A program made the position numbers and the translations under genes. Under the pieces are notes generated by a model that saw only the letters and a list, made by a program, of their open reading frames with translations, did not search any database and was not told where the DNA came from. From an uncultured Bacteroidales bacterium (lineage in GTDB: Bacteria; Bacteroidota; Bacteroidia; Bacteroidales; Paludibacteraceae): a stretch of DNA of 64,000 nt. The DNA is taken from positions 1 through 64,000 of the forward strand of contig ONBH01000018.1 of assembly GCA_900316005.1 (NCBI GenBank). The letters run 5' to 3'. Positions 36,384 through 44,804 of the stretch are shown piece after piece; positions within the stretch are counted from its first letter, which is position 1; each line of letters opens with the position of its first letter.

Positions 36384-38852
36384 ATGCGCAAGTACGTATT
36401 GATTGGTATTAGTCTAATAGCGGCACTTACCATGCACGCCCAAGTATGGATGACCGATGTGTTGGAACCGAAGGACAAAAATAATGCTTCTACTTATAAG
36501 TCCACTGTCGATTTGGAGGACGGCTTGGAGATGTGCCATCTCTATAATGTCAAATCGGCCATTTGGATGGGTGGCAACTACAACGCGGCCCCGAAATACA
36601 TTATCTATGACCTGGAAGGCAAGTACGACAAACTCTCTTTCTGGGTAGGTGGAAACTATTGCAGCGGCTGTAGCCAAAAAGATATATCGGTGCTCCGCAT
36701 CCAAGGCGACGGCAATACGCTCTACGACGAACCCGTTCGGTACTACGACGCGCCGAATTTTATCGTCGTGGATGTGAAAGGAGTGCACACCCTGAAGATG
36801 GACTTGGTGGTCTTCAATAGCAATATAGCGATGGGCTATGTGCAATTATGGAAGGAGGGCGAGACGGTCGTTGCGCCCGAATTACCGTTCATGCCGCCGA
36901 AGCGCAAAGTCAAACTCGTAGATGAAGTGTTACCGTATTATAATCCGGGATCCATTACTACGATCCGCAAACCGATAGAGAAACAGCCTTATTATCATAA
37001 TCTGTGGCAGATAGCTCTTATGGATAGTTTCAGTATGGGCTGGAACGAGTACTACAGCGGTCTGCAGCTCCATTCGCATGAGGGACTGCTCTCATCCTCT
37101 TCGGCGGATGCCTATTTCTGGCTCAACAAGCAGTACGAGAAGATATCCTTCATCGTCGGACCCAATAACAACCGCAGTTCCAAAGCCTCTGCCTGGCTCG
37201 TCATCTATGGCGAGAAAAAGAAAATTCTGTATGAGGGCATTGTGCGTCAGACCGACCTGCCGCGGCAAGTGGTGGTGGATGTACACGGTCAGAACCAGAT
37301 CTGCTTCAGCATCGAGTTGCGTGATTGCGATTTGTTGGGCGGCATTACCTTTGCCTGCGTGGATATATTCGCTTACCCGGAGGAAGCCCTCGCAGAGTTG
37401 CCGGAAGAGGGAATCATCAATCCCAGTAAGGAGCGGCTCGCCAAACTACCGTCACCGTGTTCGCTGATGAAGAATATCAAACCCATCTCGCTGCGCGGAA
37501 CGGGCGATGCGACAGCCGTGCGTTTCACGGGCGAATCGAAGTATATCACCTTCTCAATGGGCGGCGAGAAGTTCACCGAAGGATTTATCATGACAACGGG
37601 TAGCACTTTCCTTGGCGACCATATTGACTCCTATTTCCTGTTCGACCTGGCGGAGGAGTTTGACTATATCTCGTTCTATTTGGGTATGCTCACCAAGCGC
37701 CGTACGCTGGACGATGACCGCATTCAGATTTATGCGGACGACAGCCTAATCTTGGATACGCTCGTGCATTGCTTCTGGCCCAACCAGTATTTCGAGATAC
37801 CCATCAACAAGTGCCGCACGCTGAAGTTTGTCAAGGGCGGACACGGTACGAACCGCGATTGCTATGTCTGCGTGGCGGATATAGCCCTCTACCGCGGCAA
37901 ACCCGTGATGCACAATCTGTTTGTGCATAACCGACCCGAGTGCCCCGATGAAGCGGACCTGATTGATTTGTGCGGCAGCCCGTATTTCCACTATGTGGGA
38001 CGCTATCTCTCCACGCTCACCGACTTCGATTTCAACGACTGTTTCCATCCCGGCGGTACCCAGCGTCAGTACTTCCAGATGAAGGACGGCAGTAAGATTT
38101 ACAAGGGCGTCATGCTCGAGGCCAATATGCCGCTCGGTCTGGAGAGTGTCACCATCACCGATGCCGCGCTGATGTTCCTCGTTGGTGCCGGTAGTGCGAT
38201 TAGTGCCAGCGATTTCAGTGCCTTCACCGGCGTGAGTGCGGGCGGCGGACTGGCAGGCGGTATCGCGGCCGTCAGCCTGATGAACAACCGTAGCGGCGGG
38301 CAGGCTTCCGTCGTCTCCTTCAATCCCTTCGGCGAATACAAGAGCTGCACCTTTACCATTGCTAACAAGAGTGAGTATTGGGATGATATGGATATGCTGC
38401 TCAGTCTCGGCGAGCGTGTGGACCATCCTTTCAAACTCAATATCTTTGCCGACCATCGCCTCGTGGGTGAGTTGTGGCTCACGAACAAGATGGAACCCGT
38501 TACCATGACCGTGCCCATCTTCAATTGCAATGCACTGACCTTCTGGCTCGAACCCGGCGATACACGGTCAGGACAATTCGTGCTCTCCGATATGAAGGTA
38601 TCGAAAGCGCCCTGCGATATTCCTGTGCCCGACGGCTATCATACAGAGCCGCAGGTGCCCGAACCCCAGAAATCGATGCTCGACCGGACTGCCGACATGC
38701 TCAATAATGCGTTGGATAAGGTCAATGAGGCGGTAGAAAATGTAAACGAAATCCTCACTCCAACAGATTCTATAGTCACCTCCCATGAGGGGAGGCCGGG
38801 AGAGGTTGTGGAAACCGGCGGCGCACTACCGCCACCGGTTTGGGTGGAATAA
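36384..38852 (+). CDS. secreted NPCBM-like multidomain protein, paralogue B
   Basis: An 822-residue protein with signal peptide (about 1-19, cleavage before QVWMTD). It is collinear with paralogue A: three NPCBM-like units, the conserved segment FHYVGRYLS.LT.FDFNDCF, the glycine-rich hydrophobic segment near 588-630 (VGAGSAISASDFSAFTGVSA), a fourth beta unit ending SGQFVLSDMKVSKAPC, and an amphipathic helix (MLNNALDKVNEAVENVNEIL). The tail contains a palindromic REP-like sequence read in frame and ends LPPPVWVE. It begins 27 bases after paralogue A. Confidence 0.75.
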   Translation: MRKYVLIGISLIAALTMHAQVWMTDVLEPKDKNNASTYKSTVDLEDGLEMCHLYNVKSAIWMGGNYNAAPKYIIYDLEGKYDKLSFWVGGNYCSGCSQKDISVLRIQGDGNTLYDEPVRYYDAPNFIVVDVKGVHTLKMDLVVFNSNIAMGYVQLWKEGETVVAPELPFMPPKRKVKLVDEVLPYYNPGSITTIRKPIEKQPYYHNLWQIALMDSFSMGWNEYYSGLQLHSHEGLLSSSSADAYFWLNKQYEKISFIVGPNNNRSSKASAWLVIYGEKKKILYEGIVRQTDLPRQVVVDVHGQNQICFSIELRDCDLLGGITFACVDIFAYPEEALAELPEEGIINPSKERLAKLPSPCSLMKNIKPISLRGTGDATAVRFTGESKYITFSMGGEKFTEGFIMTTGSTFLGDHIDSYFLFDLAEEFDYISFYLGMLTKRRTLDDDRIQIYADDSLILDTLVHCFWPNQYFEIPINKCRTLKFVKGGHGTNRDCYVCVADIALYRGKPVMHNLFVHNRPECPDEADLIDLCGSPYFHYVGRYLSTLTDFDFNDCFHPGGTQRQYFQMKDGSKIYKGVMLEANMPLGLESVTITDAALMFLVGAGSAISASDFSAFTGVSAGGGLAGGIAAVSLMNNRSGGQASVVSFNPFGEYKSCTFTIANKSEYWDDMDMLLSLGERVDHPFKLNIFADHRLVGELWLTNKMEPVTMTVPIFNCNALTFWLEPGDTRSGQFVLSDMKVSKAPCDIPVPDGYHTEPQVPEPQKSMLDRTADMLNNALDKVNEAVENVNEILTPTDSIVTSHEGRPGEVVETGGALPPPVWVE
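38777..38815. repeat. in-frame REP-like palindrome in paralogue B
   Basis: ACCTCCCATGAGGGGAGGCC then GGGAGAGGTTGTGG: a near-palindrome with CCTCCC/GGGGAGG arms, typical in form of Bacteroidota REP sequences. It encodes the residues TSHEGRPGEVVE without breaking the frame. Almost the same bases occur at 42072-42110 in paralogue C. Confidence 0.6.
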
Positions 38853-38861
38853 GGTGAAAGG

Positions 38862-38985
38862 ACGAAGGACGAATGTACGAAGTACGAAGGATGTACAAAG
38901 GAAAAGAAGTACGAAGGTCCATCGTACATAAACTAAATCGTCCATAAATCGTACATCGTAAATTGTAAAATCGTAAATTGTTTTT
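38862..38985 (+). repeat. word-repeat spacer (GTACGAAGG to TCGTAAATTGT)
   Basis: The 133-base gap between paralogue B and the small gene is made of degenerate words: GGACGAAGGACGAA, GTACGAAGTACGAAGG, then ATCGTACAT, ATCGTCCATAA and TCGTAAATTGT. No gene is seen. Confidence 0.7.
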
Positions 38986-39294
38986 ATGGCAACTGCAATA
39001 CAAAATATCCTCTATAAGAGTTACAGCGACCGCGGCGCGTTTGTGCAGAGCGGACATTTTCAGACCACCGATGTGGACGAGTCGGAAATCATCGTAGGCG
39101 AACAATTGCCGAAATGGCCCGGCTACGACAAGCCGATCGTGAATGAGTTTGTGCCGGGTGAGCATCTGGCGCTGCGTTATCACGACGAGGATGTCATAAT
39201 CCTCAAAGGCGAAGAAGTGCAACTCGACAGCAGTCTCTTCTCGCAGGAATACGGGGTGTGTTGTTATATATTAGAATGTGTAAAAATGATTTGA
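38986..39294 (+). CDS. small protein of the island, 102 residues
   Basis: A 102-residue soluble-looking protein with no signal peptide or membrane segment: MATAIQNILYKSYSDRGAFV start, an acidic middle (DVDESEIIVGEQLP) and an end with two cysteines (YGVCCYILECVKMI). I do not recognise a family. It sits between secreted paralogues B and C and is followed after one base by another small gene, so the two are surely cotranscribed. A regulatory or chaperone role for the secreted proteins is possible but unsupported. Confidence 0.6.
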   Translation: MATAIQNILYKSYSDRGAFVQSGHFQTTDVDESEIIVGEQLPKWPGYDKPIVNEFVPGEHLALRYHDEDVIILKGEEVQLDSSLFSQEYGVCCYILECVKMI

Positions 39295-39295
39295 T

Positions 39296-39613
39296 ATGGC
39301 AAAAATTACAGTGTATGCATCCGTGTGGTCGTCCGACCCCGGAATTGTGAATATGTCATCGTACGAAGGTTCAATCGACGCAGCGGACGTACAGAGCGAG
39401 CAAAACCTGAAGAGTATCGTCACCAGCCAATGGTGGAGGGAAGATGTGGCGTATAAGTTCGCTCCCTTGTACCTCAAGGAACTGCGCGAGGACGGGGCAG
39501 TCTTTACTTACGGTCAGCGAGAAGTGGTCGTACCCTTCGGCAAGACGCAGTCCCTCGAAGAAGTAGGCCTCAGTTACGCCTACGGCGATATCGCGGTACG
39601 GATTGATCAGTAA
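39296..39613 (+). CDS. small protein of the island, 105 residues
   Basis: A 105-residue soluble-looking protein starting MAKITVYASVWSSDPGIVNM, with paired tryptophans (TSQWWRED) and an end with TYGQREVVVPFGKTQSLEEV. No signal peptide, no known family recognised. Start ATG 39296 follows the previous stop by one base. The gap to paralogue C is 37 bases, with four TTATTG words directly before its ATG. Confidence 0.6.
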   Translation: MAKITVYASVWSSDPGIVNMSSYEGSIDAADVQSEQNLKSIVTSQWWREDVAYKFAPLYLKELREDGAVFTYGQREVVVPFGKTQSLEEVGLSYAYGDIAVRIDQ

Positions 39614-39650
39614 AGGTGATTGTTTATAGGTTATTGTTATTGTTATTGTT

Positions 39651-42146
39651 ATGAAAAAGATTTATCTTATCCTCGCCCTCTTGGCTTGCACGCTGTCTTC
39701 GCATGCGGTCATCTACCTCACCGACTCGTTGGATTATAACGAGGAGAATAAGGTCTGGATCACCTATTCCAAATCCGACGGTCCCTATGTCATCTATGCC
39801 GGAGGCAACCAACGACTGGAGTGGGGACAGATCTATCGGACCAACGCCGGTATCGAGCTCAATCTGTCGGACAACTCGTCGAAGGCAACGTATACTTTGG
39901 GTAAGAAATACGCCAAACTGTCGTTCTGGATGTGCACGCGCGATCTGAGCGAGAAGAAGTATTCGCTGGTCACCATTTATGCGGATGGCAAGCGTATCTA
40001 CGATGAACCCTACTTCGGGCACGACGCCCCGAGGTGGGTGGTGCTGGATGTGACGGGTGTGGAGACGCTGGTGTTCAAGATGGTAGATCCGCAGATCTGT
40101 GTCACCTTCGCCAAGATGCAACTCTGGTCGGAAGGTGAGACCGTGGTTCAGCACCCGTTCCAGAGCCTGCCTACCGGCAAGAAGATTAAGATGGTGGAGG
40201 AGATGTACCCCTATTTCATGTGCGGCGGAACGAAAGCCATCTTGCAGAGTATTCCCGTTTCGGATATCTCGACGCAGCAAATGACCTATCAATCCGGGCA
40301 TGCCTGGTGGGAACGCGTAGACTCGCTCAGCATAGGTCGTCACCAGTACAAGAGTGGTCTGCAAATGGAACTGTACGAGGGACTAATCGGTATCACCTAT
40401 CGTTACTGCTATTTCTGGCTCGGTAAGAAATACGACAAGATATCCTTCATCGTCGGTCCGCGCGACAACCGCAGTTCCAATGCTTCCTGTTGGCTCGTTG
40501 TCAAGGGCGATCACGGTAAGATTCTGCACGAGAGTATTGTGCATCAGAACGACCTGCCGCGACAGGTCGTTGTGGATGTTTCCGGTCAGGAAATCGTTAA
40601 TGTAGGTGCCGAACTGCGCGACTGCGACCTGCTCGGAGGTATGACCTTCGGTACGGTGGAAATGTATGCCTATCCGAAGGAAGACCTGGCGGAGGTACCC
40701 CAAGAAGGTGAGGTCAATCCCAATAAGGAGAAGATTGCCAAACTGCCGTCTCCCTGTCCGCTGATGTCGTCTATCCTGCCGTACTCGGTGCGCGGCAAGG
40801 GCGACGCGGATGCCGTGCGCTTCAATGGTGAATCGCGTTACAAGACTTTCTCCATGGGAGGTGAGAAATTCTACGAAGGCTTTATCCTCACCACCGGCAC
40901 CACCTTCCTCGGCGATGGTATCGATTCGTATATATCCTTCGACCTGGCAGGCGAGTTTGACTACGTATCGTTCTATGCCGGTATGCTCTCCAAGCAACGC
41001 GTGCTTGACGATGATCATCTTTATGTCTATGCCGATGACAGCCTTGTGCTCGATACCGTCATCCACTGCACGTGGCCGAATGTATACCTGGAGGTGCCGG
41101 TCAATAAGTGCCGTATCCTCAAGTTCGCCAAACCCGGACATCAGCAGATGAAGGAGTGCTATATCTGCTGTGGCGACCTGGTGCTCTACCGCGGCAAACC
41201 CGTAGCGCACGACTTGTTCCGGCATGTGAAACCCGAGTGCCCCGAGGAAGCCGACCTCATCGACCTCTGCGAACGCCCCTACTTCCATTACGTAGGGCGT
41301 TACCTCTCGTCACTAACCAACTTCGACTTCAACGACTGTTTCCAGAATGGCGAGACGCAGCGGCGTTTCTTCCAGATGAAGGACGGCTCGAAGATCTACA
41401 AGGGCGTGATGCTCGAGGCCAATATGCCGCTGGGTATTGAGGATATCACCATCTCCGATGCTATCATGATGTGCCTTGTTGGAGCCGGAAGTGCTATCAG
41501 CGGCTCTGACTTCAGCGCCTATACAGGCGTCTCGGCCGGCGGCGGACTGGCAGGCAAGATGGCAATACTGCCGCTGATGAAGCAGGGTGGCGGACAGGCC
41601 TCTGTCGTTTCCTTCAACCCCTACGGCGAGTATCAGACGCTGACCTTCACGGTTGCCAATAAATCGGAATATTGGGATGATGTCGATATGGTCAAGCACC
41701 TCGGCGAACGCATCGATCACCACTTTACGCTCGATGTCATCGCCGACCAGCGTATCATCAAGCAGATAGAGGTATATAACACCATGCAACCCCAGACCTT
41801 TACGCTGCCCATCAACGGTTGCCGCCAACTCACCTTCTGGCTCGAGGCGGGCGACACCCGCTCCGGACAGTTCGTGCTCTACGATATGAGGGTATCCAAG
41901 AAGCCCTGCGACACCCCCGTGTCCGATACCTATCAAGGCGAACCGAAGATGCCCGAACCCAAGAAATCGATGCTCGACCAGACTGCCGACATGCTCAATA
42001 ATGCACTGGATAAGGTCAATGATGCAGTCGAAAATATAAACGAGATTCTTACTCCCACCGACTCCGTGGTCACCTCCCCTGAGGGGAGGCCGGGAGAGGT
42101 TGTGGAAACCGGCGGCGCACTACCGCCACCCGTGTGGACAGAGTGA
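39651..42146 (+). CDS. secreted NPCBM-like multidomain protein, paralogue C
   Basis: An 831-residue protein with signal peptide (MKKIYLILALLACTLSSHA). The order of domains is the same as in paralogues A and B: KKYAKLSFWM and KKYDKISFIVGPRDNRSSNA in units 1 and 2, RPYFHYVGRYLSSLTNFDF, a glycine-rich segment near 599-640 (VGAGSAISGSDFSAYTGVSA), the fourth unit ending FVLYDMRVSKKPC, an amphipathic helix nearly identical to B, a REP-like in-frame tail and the end LPPPVWTE. It is the last gene of the island and is convergent with the regulator at 42151-43719, four bases apart. Confidence 0.75.
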   Translation: MKKIYLILALLACTLSSHAVIYLTDSLDYNEENKVWITYSKSDGPYVIYAGGNQRLEWGQIYRTNAGIELNLSDNSSKATYTLGKKYAKLSFWMCTRDLSEKKYSLVTIYADGKRIYDEPYFGHDAPRWVVLDVTGVETLVFKMVDPQICVTFAKMQLWSEGETVVQHPFQSLPTGKKIKMVEEMYPYFMCGGTKAILQSIPVSDISTQQMTYQSGHAWWERVDSLSIGRHQYKSGLQMELYEGLIGITYRYCYFWLGKKYDKISFIVGPRDNRSSNASCWLVVKGDHGKILHESIVHQNDLPRQVVVDVSGQEIVNVGAELRDCDLLGGMTFGTVEMYAYPKEDLAEVPQEGEVNPNKEKIAKLPSPCPLMSSILPYSVRGKGDADAVRFNGESRYKTFSMGGEKFYEGFILTTGTTFLGDGIDSYISFDLAGEFDYVSFYAGMLSKQRVLDDDHLYVYADDSLVLDTVIHCTWPNVYLEVPVNKCRILKFAKPGHQQMKECYICCGDLVLYRGKPVAHDLFRHVKPECPEEADLIDLCERPYFHYVGRYLSSLTNFDFNDCFQNGETQRRFFQMKDGSKIYKGVMLEANMPLGIEDITISDAIMMCLVGAGSAISGSDFSAYTGVSAGGGLAGKMAILPLMKQGGGQASVVSFNPYGEYQTLTFTVANKSEYWDDVDMVKHLGERIDHHFTLDVIADQRIIKQIEVYNTMQPQTFTLPINGCRQLTFWLEAGDTRSGQFVLYDMRVSKKPCDTPVSDTYQGEPKMPEPKKSMLDQTADMLNNALDKVNDAVENINEILTPTDSVVTSPEGRPGEVVETGGALPPPVWTE
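42072..42110. repeat. in-frame REP-like palindrome in paralogue C
   Basis: ACCTCCCCTGAGGGGAGGCC followed by GGGAGAGGTTGTGG. The inner CCTCCCCTGAGGGGAGG is close to a perfect palindrome. It encodes TSPEGRPGEVVE and matches 38777-38815 with one main difference (C for A). Confidence 0.65.
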
Positions 42147-42150
42147 ATGA

Positions 42151-43766
42151 CTATACTAACTTTTTGATCCATGTATCCAGGTTATCGCTATCTTGTAATC
42201 CGATATGTTGCTTGATGCGGTTGCGTCTCCGCCATATGGTATCTTTAGATGTATTTGTTATAATACATATGTCATGTATGGGAAAGCCAAGATAAATATA
42301 CATTATCAATCTGCAATCCGCTTTTGTTAGTGCTGGATATTTCGTACTTAGTTGTTCGATCAATTTATTAGTGACTTCCTCAAATGATTCGAGCCAGATT
42401 TCTTCCTGTTCTTTTATTGGCAACGTTATTTCTGCATTGATTTTTTTCAATACTTGATATGCGTCTTTAGGTACCTTCTTATGCAGCAATAACGTATTAA
42501 AATGCTGTGTTACGCTAAGTCGTTCTTTGAGTTGTTGCTTTAGTTTTTTTGTTTTTTCTTTGCTTTTGAGTTCTTGTATGACTTTGCTTTTGCGATGGTA
42601 TAGTGTGAGTATCACCAATGCAAATACCAATAATGTGCTAATAGTGCCGATGCCTATAATGGCAAGTAATAGATTTTGCCTTTCAATCAGCATCTGTTGT
42701 TTATCTTCTTTTTCTACTTGCAAATCATATTGGTTGAGTATATGGTCTATACGTTTGGATGATTCGTTGTTGATACGTTGGTTGTAGTTGTTATATAGTT
42801 CTACCATTTCATGATATGCATCTATCGGCTGACCGCTGATAAACGTATATCTGGCATGCAGTTCGTGGTAACGGTCGTTATTCCAGTGGGTGTTAGAGGA
42901 ATCCGCTGCATATAATTGCAGGTAATAAGCGGCACTGTCTATTCTATTTCGGTCCAAATAATATTCGGTGATTCGATTTGCAGCTTGCGTGTATTGATAG
43001 GTGTCAAGTCCTTTCCTTGCAATGGTAAAGAGCATGGACGGATCATTGTCTTTAGATAATTGTTCTTGATAGTATCGGATATTCCAGTAAATCAAAGAGT
43101 CTTCTGTTGGATTGCAATAAAATAGTGCGCTATCCAGCCATATCCGACGCTGCCGTGAGACGTCTTCCGTCATGTCGTTTACGCAATACGTCCGCGCTAA
43201 ATCTCGATACAAGCAGCTGATGTAGCGATTTTTGCCGTAGGGTTTTATTTTTTGCAATGCATCACGGTACTCTTCAAATGCCATTTCATACGACAACTCC
43301 ATGTCTAACATACTTCCTATTCGGTAGTGGGTCATGCCTAATAGGAATGAGTCTCTGTCATCTTTTTGTAGCAGATATTGCGCTTCCTTTAGTCTATAAA
43401 CGGCAATATCAAACATCTTGAGGTGCATCCATTCCGTACCTTGGATATACCGGGCTTCTCCTGCCAAAGCAGAATATTCTTTTTCTTGAAAATAAGCCAG
43501 TACTGCATCCAACGTATCGGGATTGTCAAATTGATGCGTTTTCAGACGAATATGTTCATCGGTCAGGCGGTAAAGCATTCGATTGTATAAATCGATGTTT
43601 GCTGTGTCCATTTTATCCAGAGCCTCGCGTGCCTGAGGAACAGATTCCCATAGAATTTGCCGTGCAGCACATATTTCCGGAGTCGGCTTTGATGTCGTAC
43701 AAGCACTGAAAAAGGACATCCAAACAGCGCAAACATATAAAAAATCCTCCGTCCAAGTTTTTTCAT
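42151..43766 (-). pseudogene. TPR-transmembrane-HTH regulator with signal-peptide frameshift
   Basis: From 43719 an open frame encodes 522 residues: TPR-like helices (about 30-340), a membrane helix (LLLAIIGIGTISTLLVFALV), a Lys-rich coiled coil, and a C-terminal LuxR-like helix-turn-helix (LTKADCRLIMYIYLGFPIHD, then SKDTIWRRRNRIKQHIG). This is a common Bacteroidota regulator type. The likely original start is ATG 43766: MKKLGRRIF is in another frame, and one extra base in the six-A run at 43739-43744 (T run on its strand) would join it to VCAVWMSFFSAC, a proper lipoprotein signal. So the gene is either a slipped-strand off state, a fresh mutation, or a sequencing error. Translation from 43719 would give a shortened signal. 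Confidence 0.7.
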
Positions 43767-44112
43767 ATTGATTTCCTTATTTTTAAGGTATTTTGGAATA
43801 CTTTGTCCGGTTTTTATGTGCTTTTTAGTTCATTTTTCGAGCATTTTTAGGTATTTTTGTCCAAGTCAAAATTCCCTATAAATTTTTATATGTCCTAAAA
43901 AAGTAGTACTTTTGCACCCGCAAACGGAACAAAAACCATTCCGCCTGCAAAAGTACAACAAAATATTGACATGACCAAATTATTAACAAAAAATTTTTGA
44001 GACGTTATGAAACGCGTGTACGATGGAGAAAAAGTTGCCCTATTTGGGCGGTCGAGGCATGCCTCCCTTAAAAATAAGGCCTATCCGATTTTCATTTTTC
44101 AAACATGTTTTC
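43767..44112. other. intergenic region with facing promoters and shared modules
   Basis: No convincing gene. Contents: a plus-strand -7 box TACTTTTGC at 43907-43915 without a good -33, a full minus-strand promoter at 43947-43979, both in the arms of an inverted repeat; a module TTTTTGAGACGTTATGAAAC-GCGTG (43994-44020) that recurs at 48676-48700; and a segment TCAAACATGTTTTCTTGCGC at 44098-44117 that recurs near 46435 before a RhuM-like gene. A reading frame of 43 codons (44007-44138) exists but runs through the next promoter and is unlikely to be a gene. Confidence 0.6.
43947..43979 (-). promoter_or_regulatory. promoter of the TPR-HTH regulator
   Basis: On the minus strand, TTTG (complement of 43976-43979), 20 bases, TACTTTTGC (complement of 43947-43955). 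It would give a leader of about 175 bases to ATG 43766. Confidence 0.7.
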
Positions 44113-44144
44113 TTGCGCATGTCAAAAAAAAGCAGTAATTTTGC
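44113..44144 (+). promoter_or_regulatory. promoter of lipoprotein 44178
   Basis: TTG at 44113-44115, 20 bases, TAATTTTGC at 44136-44144. ATG 44178 follows about 30 bases after the predicted start. Confidence 0.75.
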
Positions 44145-44177
44145 CGCCGGAAATATAACCATTAAAAACAGAAATTT

Positions 44178-44750
44178 ATGAAACAAACTATTTTCTTGAG
44201 CTTGATAGCTCTCATAAGCCTCGGACTGATGGGGTGTAAGAAGAATAATGAGACAGTAGAGGAACCCCAAGTAGCTGAGATACCGGTTTCTCCTTGTGCC
44301 CTGTACGTAGGAGACTGCGGCGACACACCCGATTGGAGCCGGCCGATGGGAATTCCCGCACGTATCACAGCCGACGACCGGCCTGACTCAATCAATTGGG
44401 AGGACTTTATCCTTCATGAAAAACTGCAAGCCGCCTATATGGGCGAAAACCAACTGCGTATCATTTGGCAGAAGGTTGACCAATGCCTCCCCAAAATAGT
44501 CACGCGTGCCACCTTGGAAGAGAGTGTTATTCAGTTATTCTATCAAGATACGGCGTCAAGGATTGCAGAGTGCGAATGTGTATTCCCCTTGTATTTCGAT
44601 TTCGACAGCCTCGCCTATGGCCTATATACCATTATCGCCGGCGACGTGGAGCACCATATCGACTTCCAACTCCCGCTCTCACCCAAAACGAGTGCGGAGG
44701 TGTATAAAATACATATTTTATTGAAAAAAAACTTGCATAGGTCAAAATAA
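44178..44750 (+). CDS. lipoprotein of cassette family, run-through C-terminus
   Basis: A 190-residue lipoprotein (signal ending GLMGC, Cys at 20), then a Cys-containing stretch (CALYVGDCGDTPDW), PMGIPARIT, ENQLRIIWQKVDQC and a C-terminal ECECVFPLYFDFDSLAYGLY. A broken paralogue lies at 46936-47417 and ends shortly after HEIDFQRD. Here the frame continues for about 20 residues, the last of which (KNLHRSK) is encoded by the -33 region of the next promoter, so the original end seems lost. Function unknown. Confidence 0.7.
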   Translation: MKQTIFLSLIALISLGLMGCKKNNETVEEPQVAEIPVSPCALYVGDCGDTPDWSRPMGIPARITADDRPDSINWEDFILHEKLQAAYMGENQLRIIWQKVDQCLPKIVTRATLEESVIQLFYQDTASRIAECECVFPLYFDFDSLAYGLYTIIAGDVEHHIDFQLPLSPKTSAEVYKIHILLKKNLHRSK

Positions 44751-44764
44751 AGCAGTATCTTTGC
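44733..44764 (+). promoter_or_regulatory. promoter of secreted protein 44805
   Basis: TTG at 44733-44735, 20 bases, TATCTTTGC at 44756-44764. The -33 element overlaps the last codons of the preceding lipoprotein gene. Confidence 0.75.
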
Positions 44765-44804
44765 AAGCGGAAATGAAATAAGTTTAACCCTAAAATTACT
44801 GAGT

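Noticed and set aside
44007..44138. A 43-codon reading frame starting MKRVYDGEK
   Set aside because: It runs through the -33 and -7 elements of the next gene, its stop is part of the -7 box, and its start belongs to a repeated intergenic module.
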